Assembly: GCA_031367435.1 (NCBI GenBank)
Contig: JANLPV010000132.1
Coordinates: forward strand, 1 to 28,922
Reading direction: 5' to 3'
DNA from: WLMZ01 sp031367435
Lineage (GTDB): Bacteria; Actinomycetota; Acidimicrobiia; Acidimicrobiales; Ilumatobacteraceae
Length of the DNA: 28,922 bases
Part shown: piece after piece, positions 1 through 7,853 of the stretch
Position numbering within the stretch: position 1 is the stretch's first letter
Layout: each line of letters starts with the position of its first letter
Notes under the pieces: generated by a model
Database searches by the model: none
Told to the model about the DNA's origin: nothing
Seen by the model: only the letters and a program-made list of their open reading frames with translations
Program-made: the position numbers and the translations under genes

Positions 1-187
1 CGGCAAACGATCGCCGCACTCCGTCATTGCCGCCATTGAGAAATCCGTGATAGTTCAGGATCACCACACCGACGAGAGCCAGCGCTCGCGTGACGTCGAG
101 GCTGGCAAGACGTGGTGCGCCTGTTCGATTGAGTTGCGCTGGCTCTACGGGTTCAACGAGCGCAGGCACCACCTGTTGATCAGTCAT
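1..187 (-). CDS. Acyltransferase-like membrane protein, N-terminal part (partial)
   Basis: Only the first 62 or so codons are present; the gene runs off the left edge of the window. It starts at ATG 187-185 and overlaps the end of the upstream racemase-like gene by 8 bases, so the two are probably co-translated. After a polar stretch of about 30 residues comes RLASLDVTRALALVGVVILN, a charged-then-hydrophobic first membrane helix. This pattern (R-x-x-SLDxxRxLALxG) is typical of the N-terminus of the DUF418/DUF1624/heparan-alpha-glucosaminide acetyltransferase-like membrane acyltransferases. The family call rests on this short motif only and the substrate cannot be judged. The rest of the protein would be needed to separate these related families. 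Confidence 0.6.
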   Translation of the reverse strand, partial: MTDQQVVPALVEPVEPAQLNRTGAPRLASLDVTRALALVGVVILNYHGFLNGGNDGVRRSFA

Positions 188-1139
188 CGACCCATTCCAG
201 TTCGTCGATGAGCGTGTGAATCAGTGGACGCTGCACATCGACGCGTTCACCGATCGCCGCGCATGGTTGGTTGGTAGCAACAAACACCATCGAGGTGTGC
301 ATGTGCGGCGGTTCGATCAGCCGAAGTCGTTGGTGCCCGAAATGAAACGGACTGCGAGCGTCATCGAGCGCGCGTACGCCGTGCGCCGAACCCGCAGCGA
401 TAAGTAGCACGTGGCCGGGCTCGGTGATGGCAACGCCGCGATAGCCCACGGTGTCGTTGGTCGAGACCGCTTGGCTATCGAGCACGTCGGCGGAGAGGTG
501 GAGGAACGACTTGTCTCCATGCCATAGCGATGTGCCGCTGCGCATCTGCAGTCGCCGGGTTGCGTGACGCGCCTCGAGTTGGCGATAGGTGTCAGCATCG
601 AGATGGCTCAGGCTCACAGGAACGGACGGGTCGAGGCGCGTCATCCACTCGTCGACCTCGGCGGCGTGGTCGGACGAAGAACCAACGAGTGGGAAATGGA
701 GCGCGTAGCCAACGGTGGAGAACCTCGCAGTGCTGACGGCCTGCGTCAGCTCGGCGAAGTCGTTGTGACTCACGCCGTAGCGCCGCATGCTCGAGCGCAA
801 CTTCACAACCACGCTGCCGGTCCAACCTTGCGTCCGCAGCGCATCGACGTGAGTGATGCTTCCGACGGTGAGCCTCGCCGATGTCGGCAACGAGACTGGA
901 AGCGCGCCAATGTGCGGGGTGAGGACCATGGCGGTTCGATCGGTGGGGACGTCGCAGGCTTCGTAGACGGTGCCAACGGCGATGTGTGTGGACACCCGCG
1001 CTGCATGCGGCATGAGTTCGTCGCGGCCAAAGCCGTATCCGTTGCCCTTCACGACAGGAATGAGTCCCGGCAACGAGGCCACGACCGCATCGACAGACTG
1101 CTGCCACGCCCGACGATGCACGCTCAGACGAAGACCCAT
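180..1139 (-). CDS. Alanine racemase-like PLP-dependent protein
   Basis: This 319-residue protein resembles fold-type III PLP enzymes such as alanine racemase. The motif PVVKGNGYGFG carries the PLP-binding lysine at about residue 31. A TVGYRG motif with tyrosine near residue 233 sits where alanine racemases carry the second catalytic base in their VSYG motif. HMHTSM near the C-terminus matches the usual RVSMD region only loosely. The protein is shorter than typical alanine racemases (about 360-380 residues), and its C-terminal domain looks compact and divergent. It may therefore be a racemase-like paralogue acting on another amino acid rather than the housekeeping Alr. ATG 1139 was chosen because it directly precedes the family-like N-terminus; an upstream GTG at 1190 is possible. 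No clear ribosome-binding site is visible. It overlaps the downstream acyltransferase-like gene by 8 bases. Confidence 0.7.
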   Translation of the reverse strand: MGLRLSVHRRAWQQSVDAVVASLPGLIPVVKGNGYGFGRDELMPHAARVSTHIAVGTVYEACDVPTDRTAMVLTPHIGALPVSLPTSARLTVGSITHVDALRTQGWTGSVVVKLRSSMRRYGVSHNDFAELTQAVSTARFSTVGYALHFPLVGSSSDHAAEVDEWMTRLDPSVPVSLSHLDADTYRQLEARHATRRLQMRSGTSLWHGDKSFLHLSADVLDSQAVSTNDTVGYRGVAITEPGHVLLIAAGSAHGVRALDDARSPFHFGHQRLRLIEPPHMHTSMVFVATNQPCAAIGERVDVQRPLIHTLIDELEWVDD

Positions 1140-1198
1140 CGAGACCAGACGGTAGTGCCAAAAGCCCGTGAAATCGGGCACCCGAGGCAATTCCCGAG

Positions 1199-1234
1199 TT
1201 GTCTGATCGGATTTATCGGTATACAGTCGCGCGC
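1199..1234 (+). promoter_or_regulatory. Possible promoter for the DUF4395 gene in a divergent spacer
   Basis: TTGTCT at 1199-1204 and TATACA at 1220-1225 resemble -35 and -10 boxes, but their 15-nt spacing is short. Transcription would start near 1232, almost at ATG 1235, which would make a nearly leaderless mRNA as is common in actinobacteria. This is a visual match only. Confidence 0.3.
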
Positions 1235-1729
1235 ATGCGATCGTTGTTACGATTTCCGAATCCCGTGAACGAAGTCTCAGCTCGCTTGGTAGGCGGCGGC
1301 GTTCTTGTGCAGTGCATCGCGATGCTTGTGTTTCGTCAGTGGTGGCTCTTGGTCCCGCTCACGTATGGCTTTGTTGCGCGCGCGCTCACCGGACCCACAA
1401 TGAGCCCACTGGGTCAGATGGTTACACGTGTCATCACTCCACGCCTCGGTGCGACGGAGAAGCTCGTGCCAGGCCCGCCCAAGCGGTTCGCTCAGGGAAT
1501 CGGTGCCACGTTGTCAATCTCGGCGAGTATCGCGTGGGCGGCGGGTGCGCATGGTCTAGCGCTGCTGTGTGTAGCTGCCGTTGCTGTTGCGGCAACACTC
1601 GAGTCCGTGTTTGCGTATTGCCTCGGATGTGTCATCTTCAATCGCCTCATGCGATTGGGCATTATTCCGCCAGAGGTGTGTGAGTCGTGCAACGATCTGA
1701 GTTCGCGCTGGGCCGCATCCGCGGTGTAA
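1235..1729 (+). CDS. DUF4395 family membrane protein
   Basis: This is a 164-residue integral membrane protein. The N-terminus RFPNPVNEVSARL is the conserved start of the DUF4395 family, whose members are bacterial inner-membrane proteins of unknown function, often found near thiol or sulfur-transfer genes. Hydrophobic helices can be seen around residues 18-50 and 85-130. Two CxxC pairs lie near the end: CLGC after the last helix, and CESC in the C-terminal tail. The first pair is typical of the family; together they suggest a redox or metal role, which is inference. An earlier TTG in frame at 1199 gives a longer product, but ATG 1235 starts right before the conserved motif. It converges with mftF, whose stop lies only 10 bases away. 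Confidence 0.75.
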   Translation: MRSLLRFPNPVNEVSARLVGGGVLVQCIAMLVFRQWWLLVPLTYGFVARALTGPTMSPLGQMVTRVITPRLGATEKLVPGPPKRFAQGIGATLSISASIAWAAGAHGLALLCVAAVAVAATLESVFAYCLGCVIFNRLMRLGIIPPEVCESCNDLSSRWAASAV

Positions 1730-1739
1730 CCCGCCGAGA

Positions 1740-3140
1740 TCAACCTTTCGTTGATGTCGTGGTTTTCGGCCACGAACTGAGATCGGGGATGAGCGCGTCG
1801 ATCGATCTCGCTCGCGCCGAACCATGCATCACTCCCACGCCGTAGGCAGCATCGTCGAGTAACCGAAGGCCGACGTATCTCAACGGATCGATATCGGGTT
1901 GCGCTCGGAGCCACTCGATGATGGCTGGAGCGAGGGCGGCAATGATCACGACACGACGCGCCCGCCTCGACACAAGTGCGGCGAGTGCGGCCATTGGCCA
2001 CCACGCGCGAGTCAACGCAGACGCGATTGATCTCGACGCGAAGAGATGACCAAGCCCTGCCAGGCGGATCGCTTCGCGACCACCGTCAGGAATGTTGCGG
2101 AGCTTGCGCGCCAGCATCGCTGTGGTGCTCGCCGCAATGACGCCACCAACCACCGGAAGGCCGGCAGCGACGGCGAGCCACGTCGCCGCGCTCCATCCGC
2201 TGATCCGCAGTGGAGCAAGTGCTCCGCGGTGCCGTGCAGCGAGCGGCGCAGCGGACGTGCCGTAGTTGTATCGCTGCCTCAGCCACGCATCGAACGAGGC
2301 GCGTGGTCGGTGTGTAACTGTGACGCACGGTTCGTAACGAACCCTCCATCCGGCTTCGTCGAGTCGCCATACAAGGTCGACGTCTTCACCGAGCCTCATC
2401 GTTTCGTCGAATCCACCGACATCGCTGAGCGCTCTGACACGACACACGATCACTGCGGCTGGCACGTAGCTGACCCGCGTGCCGGCGCGTACGCGCGCGG
2501 CTCTCGGGCCGAGGTCGAGCGGCGAGTGCGCCACCTCATAGCGAGCAAGAACGTTGGCACCGACCTTGCTGGCGACACGTGGTGCGACCAGACCAACGCG
2601 TTCGTCGGCGAAGTGCACGAGCAATTGCTGCAACCAGTTGCCGATCAACTCGACGTCGGTATCGATAAACGCGACGAAGCTCGTGGTTACGTGCGCGAGT
2701 CCGGTTGAACGCGCTGCTCCGGGGCCGCCGTTGAACTCACGTCGCACGACGCGTGCGCCATGCAGCGGGGCAAGTGGTGGATGCGATGCGTCGTCGACGA
2801 TGACGACCTCAACGCGGGCGTAGCGCGACGCCATCGAGCATTCCTCCACGAGGCGCGTCAGTATCGCTGCGGGCGTGTTGAACGCGGGGATGATGACGGT
2901 GACGTCGGCGGTGTTCAGGTTGTCGTCGGCACCGAAGTGAGGATGTAGCACACCGGCGTCGAGTAAGCGATCGATCAGCAGGTTCGTCGCCGCAGTGGGA
3001 TCAATCTGGTCGCCGCGTTCGATGGCATCGATGAGTTCACCGCCGCGATCTGTGAGCCGAAACAGTTTGAGCGGCGAACCGCCAATCACCACCTTGCCAT
3101 CACCCACCCGGCGAACCGACGCATCGATGGCAAACCTCAT
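1740..3140 (-). CDS. mftF: Mycofactocin glycosyltransferase MftF
   Basis: This 466-residue family 2 glycosyltransferase is the enzyme that adds an oligoglucan chain to premycofactocin. Features in order: an N-terminal region of about 75 residues with the MftF-like start (GGSPLKLFRLT at about 20-30); a GT-A core with VTVIIPAFN near 80-88 and VDDAS at 115-119; a DTD nucleotide-sugar/metal motif at 160-162; the family-typical VSYVPAA near 223-229 and GEDVDLVWRL at 251-260; and YGTSAAPLAARH further on. The C-terminal portion has hydrophobic helices and is probably membrane associated. ATG 3140 overlaps the mftE stop as ATGA, which decides the start over a GTG at 3152. It is the last gene of the fixBCXA-propeller-mftE operon. 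Recognition as MftF is strong; the unusual feature is the missing mftA-mftD neighbours. Confidence 0.92.
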   Translation of the reverse strand: MRFAIDASVRRVGDGKVVIGGSPLKLFRLTDRGGELIDAIERGDQIDPTAATNLLIDRLLDAGVLHPHFGADDNLNTADVTVIIPAFNTPAAILTRLVEECSMASRYARVEVVIVDDASHPPLAPLHGARVVRREFNGGPGAARSTGLAHVTTSFVAFIDTDVELIGNWLQQLLVHFADERVGLVAPRVASKVGANVLARYEVAHSPLDLGPRAARVRAGTRVSYVPAAVIVCRVRALSDVGGFDETMRLGEDVDLVWRLDEAGWRVRYEPCVTVTHRPRASFDAWLRQRYNYGTSAAPLAARHRGALAPLRISGWSAATWLAVAAGLPVVGGVIAASTTAMLARKLRNIPDGGREAIRLAGLGHLFASRSIASALTRAWWPMAALAALVSRRARRVVIIAALAPAIIEWLRAQPDIDPLRYVGLRLLDDAAYGVGVMHGSARARSIDALIPDLSSWPKTTTSTKG

Positions 3141-3847
3141 TGGGCGATCCACGCGTTGACCTGCATGATCACATCGGCCACCAGCGTCGCGAGCAGCTCA
3201 GCGCCCTCGCTGGCACTCGCGCCTCGCGGATCTCCGAGCACACCATTCGGGCTGATCGCGGCCACACCCTTGGCGCGCAGAGTGGCCATGAGAGTGGGCA
3301 GAGGCTCGCTGCGGCCGGGTTCAATCGCGTGCACGCGCACGTTCGCCGGCGCGATCGCCATCATCAGCGAGGTCTCCGTTCTTCCTGCATGGGCGTCGCC
3401 GCCCTGGATGCGCGGCCACCAACTGAGTACTCGTCGGCCTTCTTTGTTGAGTACGTCGACTGCAGCTGTAACCGCTGCAGCGTTGCCGCCGTGACCATTG
3501 ACGAATATGACTCCAGCGCTCCATTGCGCCGAGCGGACGAGCTCAATGAGCACCATCTCGAGCGCAGCGCTGCCTATCGACAACGTGCCCGCAAATCCCT
3601 GGTGCTCACCGCTTGCTGTGATGGCGAGCGCGGGAGCCACCATCACGAGGGGTATCGCTGCGGAGAGTCCAGCGGCCACGGCACCGGCAATGCGGGTATC
3701 GGTGTCGAGCGGTAGGTGTGGACCGTGCTGCTCGCATGAGCCGATCGGCACGGCGAGAAGTCGACGGCTCGAAGGAACCACCGCCAACTCGGTCCAGGTC
3801 GAATCACCCAGACGTGCCTGGTCGGGTGAGGAGCGAGGCGCGGTCAT
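3137..3847 (-). CDS. mftE: Mycofactocin maturation peptidase MftE (creatininase family)
   Basis: This 236-residue metal-dependent amidohydrolase belongs to the creatininase family. In mycofactocin biosynthesis MftE cleaves the MftC-modified MftA precursor to release the C-terminal Val-Tyr-derived unit. Metal-ligand motifs are intact: GSCEQHGPHLPLDTD (Glu39, His41, Asp50), SGEH (81-82), VNGHGGN (His119) and a later HAGRTE (His153, Glu158). The length is normal for the family. ATG 3847 lies 12 bases after the propeller gene stop, and its own stop overlaps the mftF start by ATGA. The immediate pairing with mftF separates it from other creatininase-family amidases. The expected upstream partner mftD is not present; its place is taken by a beta-propeller gene. 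Confidence 0.9.
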   Translation of the reverse strand: MTAPRSSPDQARLGDSTWTELAVVPSSRRLLAVPIGSCEQHGPHLPLDTDTRIAGAVAAGLSAAIPLVMVAPALAITASGEHQGFAGTLSIGSAALEMVLIELVRSAQWSAGVIFVNGHGGNAAAVTAAVDVLNKEGRRVLSWWPRIQGGDAHAGRTETSLMMAIAPANVRVHAIEPGRSEPLPTLMATLRAKGVAAISPNGVLGDPRGASASEGAELLATLVADVIMQVNAWIAQ

Positions 3848-3859
3848 TACGAGGAGACG

Positions 3860-5398
3860 TTAGGCGTCGCCGAGGCAGAACTCGTAGCCCTCGCGGGTAC
3901 CTACGTAGATGCGACCCTTCCAGATGGCCATTGACGACTCGACGTTCTCGCCGATGTCGATCTTCCATTTGAGTGGTGGCTTCACGGTTGTATTCGAGAT
4001 GTCCCACGCCCGTATGACTCCGTGCGCGTCGGCCTGCATGAGCGTGTCGTCCACGACCGACGGTGAGCTGAGGTCGCCCCACGCAATGTCGAGCGTCCAT
4101 CGGGTGACGCCGGTCATGCGGTCGATGGCGTAGATGCGGCCAGGCTTGGTGGGCCATATCACGAGATCTTTGTAGACCGCAGGCGTCGACCAGGTGCCGC
4201 TGTCGACCCCCTTGTTTACGTTGAGTGCCCACACCACTGGATCGCCAGGCTTGGACGGGTCGAGCTTGAGTAGTTGGCCAACCTTTCGACCGCGAGAAGT
4301 ATTGCGATCGACCTCCGCGCCGACGTACAAGAATCCCTTCTCGTCGGTGACGATCGTGGAGTCGCTGTCGTCGCCCGTCCAGAATCGGAACACGCGCTTG
4401 ATGGTGCCGATACCGGTACGCAAGCTGGAGAGGTCCCAGCCCTGAACCAGCCCGCCGCTGTTGTTGAGGTAGGCGATGTCGCCGCTCATCACCACGCTGC
4501 TCTCGAGACTGACGCGCTTTGGATCTTTGTAACCGAGGTCGTGAATGAGTTGCGGATCCCAACCCTCGACGCGCGCAACCATGCTCGGACTCACGGTGAC
4601 TGTTCCGTCCGCGGCGTAGGCGCGATTGATCTTGGCGACATGAAACCAACTGTTCTCGCCGCCCTCGAGCAAGTAGTCGTTGATGATGAGCGCAGCCGCG
4701 TCCCAATCGTCGTTGTGCATGCGGTCCGCAGTGCGGCCTTCGATGCTCCACAACTCCTTGGCAACGGGACCATCGAAGGAGATGATGCGAAACTTGTTGT
4801 CACGCGAACCTTCGTAGAGCAATGGGTATCCGTCGGGATCAATAGTGACGTTGCCCTTGGCGAGATCGCCCGTGAGGAATGGCGGGATGATGTCGGTACC
4901 AGTGGCCGCATCGACAAAGTGAATGCTGTGGTCATAGGCGCCGAATACGATCCACGTGCGGCCAGCCCGTTCAAACACGGCAGGCTGACCAGTCCAGCCC
5001 GTGCCACACCAGATCTTCTTGACGCCGTACTCAACGCTTTGTCCACACATTGGACTGCCGGCTGCCGGGTATTGCCACAGCACCTTTGGATTGGTCGGTA
5101 CGGGCCCGGCGCCATGATACGACCGAGTGGGATTTCCGCGGAAGGTGAGAATGCCCTGCACTTTCGTGCCCCAGGGCCGCCCAAAGCTGTTGGGGTCGAC
5201 GAGCACATCGGTGCGCGGCACAAACACCTCGGGAACCGCTTCAGGTACCGCTGCCGCAATTTCCGGCGAGTCGACAACAGACGCGGCGTCGACGTTTCGC
5301 AGTTGATTCGCGTTGGCAGTTGCGTGATCGGTGCCCCGCGCGATGGCTGTCACGAGCACGACGCCGGTGACAACCAACACCCCGGCTCTAGCCCACAT
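3860..5398 (-). CDS. Exported PQQ-type beta-propeller repeat protein
   Basis: This is a 512-residue protein with an N-terminal hydrophobic segment (about residues 5-20, VLVVTGVVLVTA) that acts as a signal or membrane anchor, so the body should lie outside the cytoplasm. The rest consists of recurring WD/PQQ-like blades, for example AIDRMTGVTRWTLDI followed by SSPSVVDDTL and VIRAWDISN, with paired Trp and Asp residues typical of PQQ-binding-like or BamB-like propellers. No catalytic methanol-dehydrogenase signature (vicinal disulfide or Ca-binding Asp set) was recognised, so it is more likely a scaffold or binding protein than an enzyme. It sits 9 bases after etfB and 12 bases before mftE, inside the same operon. 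A role in electron transfer or sensing linked to mycofactocin is inference from this position. Confidence 0.8.
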   Translation of the reverse strand: MWARAGVLVVTGVVLVTAIARGTDHATANANQLRNVDAASVVDSPEIAAAVPEAVPEVFVPRTDVLVDPNSFGRPWGTKVQGILTFRGNPTRSYHGAGPVPTNPKVLWQYPAAGSPMCGQSVEYGVKKIWCGTGWTGQPAVFERAGRTWIVFGAYDHSIHFVDAATGTDIIPPFLTGDLAKGNVTIDPDGYPLLYEGSRDNKFRIISFDGPVAKELWSIEGRTADRMHNDDWDAAALIINDYLLEGGENSWFHVAKINRAYAADGTVTVSPSMVARVEGWDPQLIHDLGYKDPKRVSLESSVVMSGDIAYLNNSGGLVQGWDLSSLRTGIGTIKRVFRFWTGDDSDSTIVTDEKGFLYVGAEVDRNTSRGRKVGQLLKLDPSKPGDPVVWALNVNKGVDSGTWSTPAVYKDLVIWPTKPGRIYAIDRMTGVTRWTLDIAWGDLSSPSVVDDTLMQADAHGVIRAWDISNTTVKPPLKWKIDIGENVESSMAIWKGRIYVGTREGYEFCLGDA

Positions 5399-5407
5399 AC
5401 GGCCAAG

Positions 5408-6235
5408 CTAATCCGCGGTGTATCCCCAATCGCGGAGGGTCGCGATGATGCGATCTGCGGCGGCAGCCGGATCGAGAACGACTGTTTCGCCATGTGCCCC
5501 AGACCCTGCAGCGGCGGTGATCGAGCGCAGCCGATCGAGCGCGGACGTACCCACCGGAGCGGCGAGTACGCGGGGCCGAGGTCGGTATGGTCGAGTGAGC
5601 GCTGGCACGGTTTCGGGGGCACTCTGAACGGGGCCTGCGACGGTTTCGACATTGTGTTGACCGAGCATCGACCGCAAGGACGCACGCCGGAGCATGGCCA
5701 CCGAACCCTCCACTGAGGCAACGGTCGGACCCGCGATGGCCAAGCGCTCACGGCGTCCACCATCGAGACGGCGTAGTGCCGTGATGGCTGGCAACGAAGT
5801 GAGGTCGACGTCGACAAGCCCGAGCGCTTGCGCGAACCGAAGCTCGGCGGCGAGAAATGCTGGCACCGAGCCGGTGCCTCGATCGAGGGAATAGTCGCCG
5901 CACAATACGAGCGCAGCATCTGCGAGGTGTGCTGCGATCGCCGAGGCCGTCAGCCGACTGCTCGCGCCGAATGGCACGTCGATGCGAATCGCGCGGTTCG
6001 CTCCAGCCATCAGCGCTTCGCGCAGGATGCCGTCGGCCTCGACCGGCCCGACCGTGAGCGCGATCACCTCGTGCGGCGATGTCGTGGCCCACGCGTCGCG
6101 CACACGCAGCGCGACTTCGAGCGCGGCCCGATCGGCCGCGGAGACACCGGAGAATCGAGGATCGGGTGCGGCCGCCACGCCGAACACGTCGAACTCGGGT
6201 CGTTGGTCGACCCATTTGAGGCAGACCCCGATCAT
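5408..6235 (-). CDS. fixA: Electron transfer flavoprotein beta subunit (FixA/EtfB)
   Basis: This 275-residue protein starts MIGVCLKWVDQRPEFD, like EtfB/FixA proteins (KWVxD/QxP), and continues with the adenine-nucleotide alpha-hydrolase-like fold: the ALRVRDAW helix, VIALTVGPVEAD, LREALMAGANRAIRID. With EtfA it forms the ETF heterodimer carrying FAD. The usual nucleotide-binding loop D-G-D-T-G-Q-V-G-P appears here as LDRGTGSVPAFLA, so this region is divergent. ATG 6235 is chosen because it overlaps the fixX stop as ATGA; the open frame extends further upstream but there only shadows fixX. It lies between fixX and the propeller gene. Whether the complex bifurcates electrons or only relays them cannot be told from sequence reading alone. 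Confidence 0.88.
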   Translation of the reverse strand: MIGVCLKWVDQRPEFDVFGVAAAPDPRFSGVSAADRAALEVALRVRDAWATTSPHEVIALTVGPVEADGILREALMAGANRAIRIDVPFGASSRLTASAIAAHLADAALVLCGDYSLDRGTGSVPAFLAAELRFAQALGLVDVDLTSLPAITALRRLDGGRRERLAIAGPTVASVEGSVAMLRRASLRSMLGQHNVETVAGPVQSAPETVPALTRPYRPRPRVLAAPVGTSALDRLRSITAAAGSGAHGETVVLDPAAAADRIIATLRDWGYTAD

Positions 6236-6555
6236 GTGCGTTTGAAGACCACTCCGTGGCCGCCCTCGGGGTAGTTCCATGTGATCGCACCGTCGCGATT
6301 GCACACGAGGTAGCACGTGCCGCACTCGAAGCACTGTTCGTAGTTGAACAAGATGCCGCCGTCGCTCGTCGGTACGAACAGCTTTGCCGGACACGCCACA
6401 ACACACTCGCGTGTGTTGCAATCGGCGCACACCGCACTATCCACCACTATGTGTGCATTGCGATGGATGTTGAACGACGCGGTTGCGATGCGGTCCTCAA
6501 ACGAAATCGCGGGCCACGCCGGATCGGGGTTGATTCGGATTGCGGGATGGCTCAT
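6232..6555 (-). CDS. fixX: FixX ferredoxin-like protein
   Basis: This 107-residue iron-sulfur protein has eight cysteines in two groups: Cys43, 46, 51, 55 (CADCNTRECVVAC) and Cys75, 78, 81, 85 (CFECGTCYLVC). These can hold [4Fe-4S] clusters that pass electrons between ETF and the FixC flavoprotein or quinone, as known for FixABCX and the ferredoxin domain of ETF:quinone oxidoreductase. The C-terminal ITWNYPEGGHGV matches the conserved FixX tail. ATG 6555 overlaps the fixC stop as ATGA, and its own TGA overlaps the fixA start as ATGA, so it is translationally coupled on both sides. The longer open frame upstream is only a shadow of fixC. Confidence 0.9.
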   Translation of the reverse strand: MSHPAIRINPDPAWPAISFEDRIATASFNIHRNAHIVVDSAVCADCNTRECVVACPAKLFVPTSDGGILFNYEQCFECGTCYLVCNRDGAITWNYPEGGHGVVFKRT

Positions 6556-7853
6556 CCGAAACTCCGCAAACCGGTCCATGTATCGCGGACCATGTGTATC
6601 CACTTCAGGCCCGCACGCTTGCGTTCCTGTTTGAGGATGTGGCGAACCCCCGGTTTCGGCGCAGGATTGTCGACGCGGAACATGCGCTCGGCAATCGCAT
6701 TCGCCATGGCGGGATAGCCGTGCTGGACGCGGTCCGACAGCACCAGCGCGGGAACGCGGCGCAGCTTCTTGTGATCCTTCAGCACGAAGGTCTGCTCGAG
6801 ACGGTGTCGATACCCGCGCAGGCCTTGCGCCGAGGTGTCGCCGTGATCGAGCGCCTCGACAGCGGCCTGCCCTGCATACATGCCGCTCGCAATCGCGAAG
6901 TTGACACCCTCGAGCCAGATGCCAGCGGCAAGGCACAGCGCGGCGGCATCGCCGGCCACCATGATGCCGTTACCGGTGAGCTTGGGGATCATGCTGTAAC
7001 CAGCCTTGGGGATGAGGTGCGCTGAGTATTCCTTGAGTTCGGCACCCTCGATCATCGGCGCGATTGCGGGATGCAGCTTCATTGTCGCGAGGAGTTCCTC
7101 TGGCCGAACCTGTTGAGCAACGAGCTTGGAGAGTTTGAGCACGAGACCGATCGCGATGGTGTCGAGGTTCGTGTAAATGAAACCACCACCGTTGACCTCG
7201 CCCGTGCAACCCACGATTTCGATGTCAACACCTTCGTTGCCGCGCACCCCGAAACGTTCGTCGATCACGTTCTTGGGCAGACTCAAGGTCTCTTTCACAC
7301 CCAGCGTGTAATTGTCGGCGTCGACCTCGCCGTACAGCCCTTCTTGCTTGGCCAGAAAACTGTTGACACCATCACAGGCAATGACAACTGGCGCGGTGAG
7401 ATCGCCGTCGGCGCGATCGGTTGCGACCCCATTGATGCGTCCGTTGGAGTCATGTAGCAACGATGTGACCGTGGTGCTGCAGATGAGCGTGGCACCGGCC
7501 GTGGCCGCGGTGTCGGCGAGCCAATGATCGAAGTCCGGCCGATACGCCGTGGCACCGTTGTATGGCGGATGGCCCCACGCTTGTGTACGGAAATCAACGT
7601 TGAGCGCTTGCGTCTCGGTCATGAACATGGTGGACCGTCGTGTGATCCATCGTTGGACCGGGGCCTCGAGCCACCACTCGGGAATGAGTTCATCAAGGAT
7701 GCGCGGATAGATCACGCCGCCGTACATGTTCTTGCTGCCGGGGAATGGACCTCGCTCGATCAACGCAACGCGCTTGCCCGCCCTGGCCAATACCAGCGCC
7801 GCGCACGAACCTGCCGGACCGGCGCCCACAACGATGACATCAAAGTCAGACAT
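6552..7853 (-). CDS. fixC: FixC / ETF-quinone oxidoreductase-type flavoprotein
   Basis: This 433-residue FAD-dependent oxidoreductase begins MSDFDVIVVGAGPAGS with the dinucleotide-binding GxGxxG at residues 10-15. It also has the second FAD motif GIMVAGDAA near residue 320 and a C-terminal FixC-like stretch (LEQTFVLKDHKKLRRVP). FixC corresponds to the flavin/quinone part of ETF:quinone oxidoreductase, with the ferredoxin domain carried separately by FixX. It receives electrons from EtfAB and probably passes them to the membrane quinone pool. ATG 7853 lies inside the last codons of etfA (8-base overlap), and its stop overlaps fixX. An upstream in-frame GTG-type extension falls wholly inside etfA and was not used. 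Confidence 0.9.
   Translation of the reverse strand: MSDFDVIVVGAGPAGSCAALVLARAGKRVALIERGPFPGSKNMYGGVIYPRILDELIPEWWLEAPVQRWITRRSTMFMTETQALNVDFRTQAWGHPPYNGATAYRPDFDHWLADTAATAGATLICSTTVTSLLHDSNGRINGVATDRADGDLTAPVVIACDGVNSFLAKQEGLYGEVDADNYTLGVKETLSLPKNVIDERFGVRGNEGVDIEIVGCTGEVNGGGFIYTNLDTIAIGLVLKLSKLVAQQVRPEELLATMKLHPAIAPMIEGAELKEYSAHLIPKAGYSMIPKLTGNGIMVAGDAAALCLAAGIWLEGVNFAIASGMYAGQAAVEALDHGDTSAQGLRGYRHRLEQTFVLKDHKKLRRVPALVLSDRVQHGYPAMANAIAERMFRVDNPAPKPGVRHILKQERKRAGLKWIHMVRDTWTGLRSFG

Noticed and set aside
564..1268. Plus-strand open frame opposite the racemase-like gene
   Set aside because: No recognisable motif; the minus strand has the PLP lysine and tyrosine motifs.
1739..1755. Terminator hairpin ATCAAC/GTTGAT at the mftF and DUF4395 junction
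   Set aside because: Only six A/T-rich pairs inside the mftF coding end and no T-run; too weak to call.
4274..5716. Long plus-strand open frame of 480 codons opposite the propeller and etfB genes
   Set aside because: No family-like sequence; it is the antisense shadow of two well-recognised genes in high-GC DNA.
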